Positions 9,461 through 17,246 of a stretch of 64,000 nt of DNA are shown piece by piece. A model generated the notes under the pieces. The model did no database searches, was not told where the DNA came from, and worked only from the letters and a program-made list of their open reading frames with translations. Source of the stretch: Pandoraea communis (GTDB lineage Bacteria; Pseudomonadota; Gammaproteobacteria; Burkholderiales; Burkholderiaceae); assembly GCF_902459745.1 (NCBI RefSeq), contig NZ_CABPSJ010000001.1:992001-1056000 (forward strand), written 5' to 3'. The first letter of the stretch is position 1; every line of letters starts with the position of its first letter. The position numbers were made by a program, and so were the translations under genes.

Positions 9461-10285
9461 TTACTGCACCTTGATCGGCTCGACCTTATAGTCGCGCGTG
9501 AACTTGTAGACCGACTTGCTGCCGAGCCACTTGTCGAAGCTCTCCTGCAAGCCGTTCGACTTGTCGTAATCGAGCAGGATCTTGTTCACAGCAGCGAGCA
9601 ACGCCGGCTCGTTCTTGTTCATCACCACGCCCCAGCGCTCTTCGAAGACCGGCTTGGCGAGCAAGCGATACTGCTGGCCGCCCTTGGCCGCCGCTTCGTT
9701 GGCAAAGCGCGCCAGAATCAGTTGACCCGCCACCAGACCTTCGACCTTGCCCTGTTGCAGCGCGAGGAACGCCGACGAGATGTCGTGGAAGGTCAGCAGG
9801 TTCGAGTCGGGCAGACGTGTGACGGACACGGCGGCCGAGCTGGAACCCTCGGACGCGGCAATCTTCTTGCCCGCGAGTTGATCGAGCGTTTGCAGCGGCG
9901 AGTCGGCGCGCACCAGCACGCGGATCGGCGCGACGAAGTACTGATCGCTGAAGTCGACCTGTGCGGCGCGCGCAGGCATCCAGGCGACAGCGGCCGCGAG
10001 CACGTCGACGCGGCGCGTCTTGAGTTCGGGAATACGGGCGTCTGTCGACAGGGCACGGTGTTCGAGCTTCACGCCAAGCCCCTTGGCGATCGCGCGGCAC
10101 ACGTCGACGTCGAAGCCGACGATCTTGCGCGTGGCGGCGTCGGGGAACGCATACGGTTCGCTGGCGTTTTGCGTGCCGCAAACGAGCGTGCCGCGAGCCT
10201 TGATGTCTGCCAGTTGGTCGGCGCGCGCGACGCCCGTCATGGCGAGTGTCGCGAACAGCGCGGCTGCAAGGTGTCTTTGCCACAT
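9461..10285 (-). CDS. Periplasmic polar amino-acid binding protein (SBP family 3)
   Basis: A 274-residue secreted solute-binding protein. The signal peptide covers residues 1-22 (MWQRHLAAA... to GVARA) and has no lipobox Cys, so the mature protein is free in the periplasm. Family 3 features include CGTQNASEPYAF near the start of the mature chain, GFDVDVCRAIA and the hinge-region strand ASEGSSS. It is the promoter-proximal gene of the importer operon and has AAGGAG 9 bases upstream of its ATG. The divergent LysR gene starts 190 bases away, so this operon is the likely target of that regulator. The ligand is probably a sulfur or acidic amino acid, judged from context only. Confidence 0.9.
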   Translation of the reverse strand: MWQRHLAAALFATLAMTGVARADQLADIKARGTLVCGTQNASEPYAFPDAATRKIVGFDVDVCRAIAKGLGVKLEHRALSTDARIPELKTRRVDVLAAAVAWMPARAAQVDFSDQYFVAPIRVLVRADSPLQTLDQLAGKKIAASEGSSSAAVSVTRLPDSNLLTFHDISSAFLALQQGKVEGLVAGQLILARFANEAAAKGGQQYRLLAKPVFEERWGVVMNKNEPALLAAVNKILLDYDKSNGLQESFDKWLGSKSVYKFTRDYKVEPIKVQ

Positions 10286-10436
10286 GATCCTGAGTCTCCT
10301 TGAGTTCGACCTGAGGGGGCGAATCGATTAGCGGGGGACCGGTCAACGCCGGCTTCCGCCCCGGTCACATAAATATTGCTTGAGTGTTAGGCAGGTTATC
10401 GACCAAAATTCCTGAGAACAATTTAATTTTTATCTT

Positions 10437-10454
10437 AGAAACATTAGTGTTTCT
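10437..10454. promoter_or_regulatory. 18-bp inverted repeat, probable LysR operator
   Basis: Perfect arms AGAAACA and TGTTTCT are separated by TTAG. The centre lies about 30 bases before the LysR start and about 160 bases before the importer operon. LysR regulators usually bind such imperfect dyads of T-N11-A type between divergent genes. AT-rich sequence flanks it (10395-10440), as expected of promoter DNA. Confidence 0.65.
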
Positions 10455-10475
10455 GAAGTATCGACCCAAACAACC

Positions 10476-11354
10476 ATGCGAAACCTCGACATCGATCTGT
10501 TGCGTACTTTCGTGGCGATTGCACAGCACGAAACCTTCGTGGCGGCCGCCGCGCGCGTGGGTCGCACGCAGTCCGCCATCACACAGCAGATGCAGCGGCT
10601 GGAGCAGGAAATGGGGTGTGCGCTATTCGAGAAGCAGGGGCGGCAGAAGACGATGACGGCCGACGGCATGCGGCTCGTTGCCTATGCGAACAAGATTCTT
10701 GCGCTCAACGATCAGGCCGTGCAGGTCATGCACACGCGCGGCCCGGCGGAGAAACTGCGCATCGGCTCGCCGCACGATGTGGCCGATTCGATCCTGCCCA
10801 GCATGTTGCGACGGCTGTCGAAACTCTCGGCGGAGTTGCAGTTGGAGATCAACGTCGGACGTAGCCCGCACCTCATGGATGCGCTGCGCGACAAGGAACT
10901 GGATCTGGCGATCTCGACACGTTACGACGAAGGATTTCCGGGGATCAAGCTGCGCACGTCGCCGATGGTGTGGATCTGCGCTGACGATTTCATCTTCAAC
11001 TCGGCCGCCCCGGTACCGCTCGTGATGGCCGACGAGTTGAGCCTGTTCCGGCGGCTGTCCATCGAACGTCTGAACGCAGCGGGTATCGCTTGGCGCACGA
11101 GCTTCATCTCACCGACGCTGACCGGCATCAAGGCGGCGATCAGTGCGGGCCTCGGTGTCACGGCCCGCACGACCGAGCTGCTCGACGCCAACATGCGCGT
11201 ACTCTCGGAGGCGGATGGTCTGCCCCGCCTGCCCGACGTCGCGTTCTATCTCTACGTGCAACCGACGTGTACCAGCCAGGTGCTGCGCGAACTGTTCGAG
11301 TCGACGGAGCACATCGCCACGCGTTTCGGACCGCCGTTTCTGATGGGCGAGTAA
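10476..11354 (+). CDS. LysR-family transcriptional regulator
   Basis: A 292-residue regulator with an N-terminal winged helix-turn-helix (LRTFVAIAQHETFVAAAARVGRTQSAITQQMQRLE, residues about 7-42) and a C-terminal periplasmic-binding-like effector domain (about 90-285). It is divergent from the importer/sulfur operon across 190 bases and has an 18-bp inverted repeat close to its own start. This is the typical arrangement for a LysR protein that activates the neighbouring operon and represses itself. The inducer would most likely be a sulfur-containing amino acid or a product of it. Confidence 0.9.
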   Translation: MRNLDIDLLRTFVAIAQHETFVAAAARVGRTQSAITQQMQRLEQEMGCALFEKQGRQKTMTADGMRLVAYANKILALNDQAVQVMHTRGPAEKLRIGSPHDVADSILPSMLRRLSKLSAELQLEINVGRSPHLMDALRDKELDLAISTRYDEGFPGIKLRTSPMVWICADDFIFNSAAPVPLVMADELSLFRRLSIERLNAAGIAWRTSFISPTLTGIKAAISAGLGVTARTTELLDANMRVLSEADGLPRLPDVAFYLYVQPTCTSQVLRELFESTEHIATRFGPPFLMGE

Positions 11355-11498
11355 TCGGCGCACCGGCACTCATCCGCGCAGCGACAAGGTCAGCGTCATG
11401 CCACACGACTCCGTGGTTATTTTTGTGGGAACTCCGCAGCGCAGCATATCGCGACCTTGCCCGTTTCGCCCGACAGGATGAAGGAGACCGGCGCGCAC

Positions 11499-12359
11499 TT
11501 ACGTCGTTGCGATAAGCAGTTCTTCGGCGTTGGCCGGTGGGCGCAAGCCATCGTCGCGGTTCGAGAAATAGCGTTGGCTCAGGGTCGCCGCCGACACATG
11601 CGACGCGTCTTTGAAGCCATTCTCCCGGGCGAACGCCATCATGTCCTGCGGTGTGAAGACGCTGATGAACGGCGTGCCGCTCTCGCGTGCCCCTTTTTCT
11701 GCCATCTCGAGGCCGGGACGCACCTCGGGGTCGGCCATCTCCAGGGGCAGCAAAAACGTCATGGCCAGCGTGGAGCCGGGCGCGAACGACGACACTTCGC
11801 GCAACGTCAACGCATTCGCCTCACGGGTCAGATACATGCTCACGCCTGTGGAGACGATCACCGCCGGCCGGCTGGCGTCGAAGCCGTGCTGCAAGAGGGC
11901 GTCGCGCCACGACTGTCCGGCCTCGAAATCCACCGGTACGAAGTGAAGCCAGTCTTGCACGCCATAACCCAATGCGATAAGCCGGTCGTACTTCCAGCGT
12001 TGCGGCCCCGGGCGGTCGATTTCGAAGATCGTGAGCGATGCGGCGAGTTCGGGGTGCCGCTGCGCAAAGCTATCGAGGCCCGCGCCGAGAATCACATACT
12101 GGGTGACGCCGTGCCGCAGTTGCTCCATCACGAGGTCTTCGATGAAGCGAGCACGGGCAACGATGGACGCGCGAAACGGGCGCGTGAACTCGGGGTTCAT
12201 GTCGCCGCGCTCACGCCAATCGTCCGGAGGTTCGAGCAACTTCAGACCAATGTCGTCGGTGAGTACGTGTGGCGTGGCGTCGACTTCGAGATGCAGCGCA
12301 CGCCATAGTGCTACGCGCGCTGCCGTGCTGTCGGGGGCGATGGCTTTGTGATCGGTCAT
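11499..12359 (-). CDS. LCM-type SAM-dependent methyltransferase
   Basis: A 286-residue class I methyltransferase of the leucine carboxyl methyltransferase-like family (the TIGR00027 type). The SAM-binding glycine motif is YVILGAGLDSFA (about residues 88-99), the acidic residue that holds the ribose is in FEIDRPGPQRWK, and STGVSMYL lies near the substrate pocket. Bacterial members often methylate small carboxylates or act in polyketide-like pathways, and the substrate of this one is unknown. It stands alone between the lysR and rcnA genes with a 98-base gap to rcnA. Confidence 0.8.
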   Translation of the reverse strand: MTDHKAIAPDSTAARVALWRALHLEVDATPHVLTDDIGLKLLEPPDDWRERGDMNPEFTRPFRASIVARARFIEDLVMEQLRHGVTQYVILGAGLDSFAQRHPELAASLTIFEIDRPGPQRWKYDRLIALGYGVQDWLHFVPVDFEAGQSWRDALLQHGFDASRPAVIVSTGVSMYLTREANALTLREVSSFAPGSTLAMTFLLPLEMADPEVRPGLEMAEKGARESGTPFISVFTPQDMMAFARENGFKDASHVSAATLSQRYFSNRDDGLRPPANAEELLIATT

Positions 12360-12457
12360 GGCGCATACCTCGTGGGTCAGGTACGGGATGCATCGATTCT
12401 TGCACAGCTACGGCAACGCTGCCGGGAAATCGCTCACGGCCGGCGATAGTGTTCCGG

Positions 12458-13324
12458 CTAGCCTTTGAAGAAGAGATGAGCCGCGCCTTGATAGCCGACG
12501 TACAGCCCGACCAGAATGATCAGGCCGCCCGAGAAGTACGGCGCCTTGCGCGCGAAGTCGCCGAAGCCGCTCCACCGGCGCGACACATGCCGCACGCTGA
12601 GCGCCGCCAGTGCACCGGACGCGACCATCGTCATCGCAAGCCCGATGCTGAAGCACAGCACTAGCCCCGCACCCAACGCAAAGCGCTTGAGTTGCAGGCA
12701 GAGCAGCAAGACCGTGATCGATGCCGGACACGGCACCAGGCCGCCCGTCAGGCCGAACATGACAATCTGGCCGGTCGTGACTTCGCGGCCGGTGAACCGC
12801 TTCTGAATGTCCCGGGCATGGGCACGCTCGTGGGCATCCTGAAAATCATCCGAGGACAGGTCGACGCCATGCGAATGTGAATGCGACGCGTGAGCGTGGC
12901 CGTGGTCATGGCCGTGGTCATGGCCGTGGTCGTGGTCGTGGCTGTGGTCGTGGCCATGGTCATGGTCGTGCGCATGCGCCCGAGCGTTGTCGCGCCACGT
13001 GCGCCAGAGCATCCAGCCGGCGACTGCCAGAATCAGGACACCCGACGCGAGTTGAAAGTACGGCTCGGAGGCGTCGGCGTCCCAGTTGCGTCCGAAGTAC
13101 AGCCCGGCAAATGCGACCAGCCACACCACAGCGGTATGCGACGCCGTCGCCGACAAACCGAGCAGCACCGCCTGCCCCACAGTGCCGCGAATGGCGACAA
13201 TGAACGCCGCCATCATCGTTTTGGAATGCCCCGGTTCCAGCCCATGCAGCGCGCCGAGCAAGATGGCGCTGGGGACGAACAACCAGGCGTTACCTTGCTG
13301 AAGTAGGGTCGAGAACTCGGTCAT
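12458..13324 (-). CDS. rcnA: Nickel/cobalt efflux transporter RcnA
   Basis: A 288-residue inner-membrane exporter of the NiCoT/RcnA family that removes Ni(II) and Co(II) from the cytoplasm. Six or so membrane helices are evident. The family motif HGLEPGHSK is at 27-35. A large loop at about 117-152 is almost pure His/Asp (HDHGHD repeats), as in E. coli RcnA, and encodes a metal-binding segment. The coding DNA there is a run of near-identical 6- and 12-base repeats. The ATG at 13324 is preferred to an in-frame GTG four codons earlier because the protein then begins with a normal N-terminus; ribosome-binding signals are weak for both. It is divergent from rcnR across an operator, so repression is relieved by nickel or cobalt. 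Confidence 0.92.
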   Translation of the reverse strand: MTEFSTLLQQGNAWLFVPSAILLGALHGLEPGHSKTMMAAFIVAIRGTVGQAVLLGLSATASHTAVVWLVAFAGLYFGRNWDADASEPYFQLASGVLILAVAGWMLWRTWRDNARAHAHDHDHGHDHSHDHDHGHDHGHDHGHAHASHSHSHGVDLSSDDFQDAHERAHARDIQKRFTGREVTTGQIVMFGLTGGLVPCPASITVLLLCLQLKRFALGAGLVLCFSIGLAMTMVASGALAALSVRHVSRRWSGFGDFARKAPYFSGGLIILVGLYVGYQGAAHLFFKG

Positions 13325-13372
13325 GTGACATCTCACGAACTATGGAAAAGAGAAGGGACGGCGGCCGCCAAT

Positions 13373-13389
13373 ATACTCCCCTATAGTAT
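13373..13389. promoter_or_regulatory. RcnR operator
   Basis: The 17-bp element has arms ATACT and AGTAT around a core with a C-run (CCCCTAT). This matches the TACT-G-tract-AGTA type of site known for the RcnR/FrmR group of the CsoR family. It lies between divergent rcnA and rcnR, 49 bases from rcnA and 58 from rcnR, so one bound tetramer could silence both promoters. Confidence 0.75.
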
Positions 13390-13446
13390 TTTTGTGTTAG
13401 AGTTTTTCGCGATTTGGCCAACCTGAAACAGGAGCGCGACCCGCCT

Positions 13447-13716
13447 GTGCATACGATTCGAGACAAGAACAAGCTGTTGGCACGCGTTCGTCGCATTCAA
13501 GGGCAGACGCAGGCGCTTGAGCGCCAGTTGGACCAAGAGGGCGATTGCGTCGAGATCCTGCAGCAGATCGCCGCCATTCGCGGCGCCGTGAACGGCCTGA
13601 TGGCTGCCGTCATCGAAGGACATCTCGTCGATCATCTCGTCAACGAGCCTGAACTGGCGAATCGCGAGGCCGAGCTGGACCCGGTGCTGCATGTCATCAA
13701 GGCCTACCTGAAATAA
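13447..13716 (+). CDS. rcnR: Nickel/cobalt-responsive repressor RcnR
   Basis: An 89-residue all-helical CsoR/RcnR-family repressor. The GTG start at 13447 gives an N-terminus aligned with E. coli RcnR (90 residues); a longer reading from a TTG at 13414 would add 11 residues and displace the metal-binding His from the N-terminus. The expected metal ligands line up: His2 (E. coli His3), Cys34 (Cys35), His59 (His60) and His63 (His64), so nickel/cobalt sensing rather than formaldehyde sensing is indicated. AGGAG lies 12 bases before the GTG, a rather long spacing. The gene is divergent from rcnA. Confidence 0.88.
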   Translation: MHTIRDKNKLLARVRRIQGQTQALERQLDQEGDCVEILQQIAAIRGAVNGLMAAVIEGHLVDHLVNEPELANREAELDPVLHVIKAYLK

Positions 13717-13744
13717 CCCCCACTGTGTGCCGGAGTTGCGCGTG

Positions 13745-14929
13745 ATGCTGTCCCTTCGATTGCATTGGTACGCCCTGGAGACATCGCGAGTGCTGCGCAG
13801 GCACTGGCAAGTCCTTTGCCTGACAATCATGCTGGTGCTCCCGTCGATGCCGGTTTTCGCGCAAGCGCGAATTCTCGGAGCCCCTGTGCTCGCCACGCTC
13901 GCCCCAGCGCGCGGCGTCGAATGGCAGTTCCTTTGGGTGCACGCGCTTGAAGCCGTTGGCGTGCTGTGGGTACTCGCGCAGCGACGTGCCATCTCCGGCG
14001 GCTCGTTCGCCACCTTCACCCGGTCGTTGCCCGTTCCCGCATGGCGCCTGCGGGGTGTCGATGCGGCGGTGGTGGCGCTCGCCAGCACACCGCTGTTGCT
14101 CAGCGTGGCAGCAGCGCTCGTCGCGCTCGCCTTCACACCCGAGAACGGCATCCCTTCCTTCTATGTGCTCGATCTGACGCTCATTACACTCGGCGCGCAA
14201 CTGGCGGTGCTCAATCGAAGCCTGCGAAACGCCGTGCCGCTCGTCACGGCCAATGCGCTGCTCGTGGCGGGGCTGCAAACGTCTGGCTCGCTGGCATTCT
14301 CAATGCTCGCAGGTGCGCTGGGCGTCTCGGTGTGGACGTTGATCCGCGTGCCGGCCGTTCCAGCACCGCGCCAATGGCAACTGGGCTCGCTGCAGGTCAT
14401 CGCTCCTGCTGCGGGCTTGCTCTCCCCGAGTGGGTGGGTGCAGGTCGGGATACTGCGCTCGCATGCGAGCACGGTTACCGGCCGGGGCGCGCTGATGGCC
14501 GCGACGGCCGCCGCGACGTGCTATCTCAGCGCGCTCTGGGCATTCGACATCCGTGCCAAGGCGCTCGTCTTGATGGCTCAGGCCGTGATCCTTGTGATCG
14601 CCGCCATGCATTTCCGCGAGTTGAGTCAAGCCCACCACCGGGCGGCGCACTTCACCCGCTCGCTGCCACGCCGGCCGATCTGGCAGACGCTCGCCGATAT
14701 CGCAACGGTGCTATGTGTTGCATTCGTGTTTGTGGTCATCGGCCCGGTCTTTCTCGCGATCAATGGCGCGATGCCGTTCTGGCAGACGCCGCCGCTCTTA
14801 CTCGCTGGCATACCGCTCGTGGCAGTGCTGCGCTTGCCGCAGCGATTTGCTCCACGCCAGTCCGTGCTGCTTGGCGCGACACTTGCCGCGTTGTGGGTCG
14901 CCGCCGTCTGGCCGTACTTCGTTCACTGA
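13745..14929 (+). CDS. Polytopic membrane protein, probable ABC exporter permease
   Basis: A roughly 394-residue very hydrophobic protein with about ten predicted membrane segments and no motif I recognise. It ends 13 bases before a gene for an ABC ATPase, so it is most simply the membrane part of an ABC-2-like exporter. GGAG at 13732-13735 supports the ATG at 13745, or the GTG at 13742; a further GTG at 13727 is also possible. It follows rcnR by 28 bases and could be read through from it, although a link to metal resistance is not shown. Confidence 0.6.
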   Translation: MLSLRLHWYALETSRVLRRHWQVLCLTIMLVLPSMPVFAQARILGAPVLATLAPARGVEWQFLWVHALEAVGVLWVLAQRRAISGGSFATFTRSLPVPAWRLRGVDAAVVALASTPLLLSVAAALVALAFTPENGIPSFYVLDLTLITLGAQLAVLNRSLRNAVPLVTANALLVAGLQTSGSLAFSMLAGALGVSVWTLIRVPAVPAPRQWQLGSLQVIAPAAGLLSPSGWVQVGILRSHASTVTGRGALMAATAAATCYLSALWAFDIRAKALVLMAQAVILVIAAMHFRELSQAHHRAAHFTRSLPRRPIWQTLADIATVLCVAFVFVVIGPVFLAINGAMPFWQTPPLLLAGIPLVAVLRLPQRFAPRQSVLLGATLAALWVAAVWPYFVH

Positions 14930-14942
14930 TTTCCCTCCGCTC

Positions 14943-15572
14943 ATGCTCCGCTTCGCTAATCTCACCAAACGCTTCGGCACCCGTACCCTCTTCGAGAATC
15001 TGCACTTCAACGCAAACGCAGGTTGCGTGGCGTTGAACGACGAAAACGGCAGCGGCAAGTCCACCCTGCTCGGCATGCTCGCGGGCACCGTCGATGCGGA
15101 TGGTGGCGATATCTGGCTCGATGGGCATTCCCTGCGCGAAGCGCCACTGGCCGCAAAATCCGTGCTCGCGTATGTGCCCGACGATTGCCTCGCGTATCCG
15201 TTTCAGACAGGGCGCGCGCTGCTTGACCTCGTGGCGTCGACCAAAAAGACGAGCGTCGATGCGGGCGTGCTCGATCTCGCCCATCGTTTCGGGTTGGCAC
15301 CCCACATGGAAAAGCGCTTCGAGCAAATGTCGCTTGGTACGCGCCGCAAGTTCTTCCTGAGCGCAACGCTGATTGGCGCGCCACGCGTGATCATCGCGGA
15401 TGAGCCCGGCAACGGCCTGGACGCCGCCGCGCGCGCTGTCCTCATCGACTTGTTCACCACACTGGGTAAAGATCGCTGCGTGTTCTTTTCCAGCCACGAT
15501 CCGGATCTCACACGCGCCTGCCATGCCACGACGGTCGCCTTCGCCGATTTCGCGCCCCAACGCGCCATCTGA
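14943..15572 (+). CDS. ABC transporter ATP-binding protein with altered Walker A
   Basis: A 209-residue short ABC ATPase. The phosphate loop reads DENGSGKST at 33-41, where the first Gly of the usual GxNGxGKST is Asp33. Other motifs are a variant signature SLGTRRK near 136, Walker B VIIADEPGNGLD and a switch His in FSSHD. Its small size and signature resemble heme-exporter CcmA or lantibiotic-immunity ATPases. Partnered with the upstream membrane protein, it would form a small exporter of unknown substrate. The first P-loop Gly is usually tolerant of change, so activity may be retained. Confidence 0.8.
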   Translation: MLRFANLTKRFGTRTLFENLHFNANAGCVALNDENGSGKSTLLGMLAGTVDADGGDIWLDGHSLREAPLAAKSVLAYVPDDCLAYPFQTGRALLDLVASTKKTSVDAGVLDLAHRFGLAPHMEKRFEQMSLGTRRKFFLSATLIGAPRVIIADEPGNGLDAAARAVLIDLFTTLGKDRCVFFSSHDPDLTRACHATTVAFADFAPQRAI

Positions 15573-15678
15573 CACACCGTTTCGCTTTGCGCGCGCCGCG
15601 ATAGTTCATCTCGCGTCGAAACATCCTCGCGTCGCGCGCCCCTAGACTCCGGCCATCGTCATCACCGGCTGGAAAACC

Positions 15679-17100
15679 ATGAATACCGACTGCGGCACGC
15701 GATCTCCTGAGCGCATCAGCGCCGTACAACACGATGCGTCCAACATGCGGCGGATTCTGAACGCCACATGCGTCAGCTACGTCGTCGTTCTGCTGGACAC
15801 GTCGATCGTCAATGTCGCGCTTGAGCCGCTAGCCCATGCCTTCGATGTGCAGATGACCGGGCTGCAATGGGTTGTCAGCGCCTACACACTCCTGTTCGCG
15901 AGTCTGCTGCTCACGGGCGGCACACTCGGCGACCGATGGGGTGCGAAGCGGGGCTATCTCGCCGGCCTGCTGATTTTCATGATGGCATCGCTCGGCTGCG
16001 CACTCGCACGCTCGCCGTCGATGCTCATCGCCGCCCGCGCGCTTCAGGGTATCGGTGCGGCGTTGCTCGTGCCGTGCTCGCTCAAGCTCATTCATCAGGC
16101 GACGCCCGACCCCGCCGAGCGGACACGCGCCATCGGCCGATGGGTTGGACTGGGCGGCATTGCACTGGCCGCCGGCCCGCTCGTCGGCGGCGTGCTGATC
16201 CACTGGCTCGGCTGGCGCAGCATCTTCCTGGTGAACGTGCCGGTCTGTCTCGCGGGCGCGGTGATGGCAGGGCGCATCGCCTGCGCGCCGCCTGCGCCTG
16301 CACAGTCGGGCACCAACCGCGTCGATCTTTCCGGGCTGATGACGGGCATGGTCGCGCTTGCCACCCTGATCGGGGTGCTCATCGAGGGCCATGCGCTCGG
16401 CTGGACATCCGCGTGGATCGCCGCCGGTGCCATCTTGTCTGCCCTTGCGTGGCTTGCACTGCTGCGCATCGAGGCCCGTCATCCCCATCCGATGCTGCCG
16501 TTGACGCTGTTCCGAAGCGGGATATTCACCGGTTCGACGGCCGCGTCGATGGCCTCCGCTTTCGTGTTCTACGGCTTGTTGTTCGTGGTGAGCCTGCATT
16601 TTCAGCAGGTGCGCGGATACACCGCACTACAGACGGGCATGGCCTTACTGCCCATGACCGTCATGGTCGCCGCCGGAAGTCTGCTGGCGGGGCGCCTGGC
16701 GGGTCGCTTTGGCCCGGTGCGTCCGGTGCTTTGGGCGTTCGTCGCCTACGCGGCGGGAGCCATCGGGCTGGCGTTCGTCACGGCCAATGTGCCGTATGCG
16801 TTCGCCGTGTTGCCCATGCTGGCCATCGGTGCGGCGTCCGGCGTTGTTTCACCCATTGCAACGGCACCGGCGTTGCAGACGGTTGCACCGGCGCGGGCGG
16901 GGGTCGCAGCCGCCGTTCTGAACACTGCGAGGCAAGCGGGTGCGGCACTCGGTGTTGCGATCTTCGGCTCCCTCGCGGGCACCGTGCCGCCGGCGGAAAC
17001 CGGGCTGTACCCCGCGCTGGGCCTGGCTGTCGGGGTCAGTCTCGCGATGTTGCCGGCGTGGCGGCTGGCGTTACGCGAGTGGGGCCCGCATGCGCTTTGA
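15679..17100 (+). CDS. MFS drug-efflux transporter, DHA2 (EmrB/QacA) family
   Basis: A 473-residue proton antiporter with 14 predicted membrane helices. The N-terminal half shows the DHA2 pattern: LDTSIVNVAL in helix 1, the GDRWGAKR motif A loop near residue 90, and ARALQGIGAALL in helix 4. It would export hydrophobic or cationic drugs. The ATG at 15679 has no strong Shine-Dalgarno, and an internal ATG at 15745 would remove 22 polar residues and leave all helices intact. No TetR or MarR regulator and no HlyD-type adaptor is adjacent, so substrates and control are open. Confidence 0.85.
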   Translation: MNTDCGTRSPERISAVQHDASNMRRILNATCVSYVVVLLDTSIVNVALEPLAHAFDVQMTGLQWVVSAYTLLFASLLLTGGTLGDRWGAKRGYLAGLLIFMMASLGCALARSPSMLIAARALQGIGAALLVPCSLKLIHQATPDPAERTRAIGRWVGLGGIALAAGPLVGGVLIHWLGWRSIFLVNVPVCLAGAVMAGRIACAPPAPAQSGTNRVDLSGLMTGMVALATLIGVLIEGHALGWTSAWIAAGAILSALAWLALLRIEARHPHPMLPLTLFRSGIFTGSTAASMASAFVFYGLLFVVSLHFQQVRGYTALQTGMALLPMTVMVAAGSLLAGRLAGRFGPVRPVLWAFVAYAAGAIGLAFVTANVPYAFAVLPMLAIGAASGVVSPIATAPALQTVAPARAGVAAAVLNTARQAGAALGVAIFGSLAGTVPPAETGLYPALGLAVGVSLAMLPAWRLALREWGPHAL

Positions 17101-17246
17101 TCGGCACTCGTTAAAGTTACTGCCCCAATGCGCCGTAAGCGCAAAGAGTGAAGCAGTCATGTATCGATGCGATGGCACCCGCGGTACTGCCGGAGCGGTA
17201 ACCCCCCAATTCAACGGCTCGCTTGCGAGCCTACCGATGAAAGCCC

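Noticed and set aside
12895-12975. Short tandem repeats that could be read as a repeat array
   Set aside because: They encode the His/Asp-rich loop of RcnA in frame; this is coding repeat, not CRISPR or a satellite.
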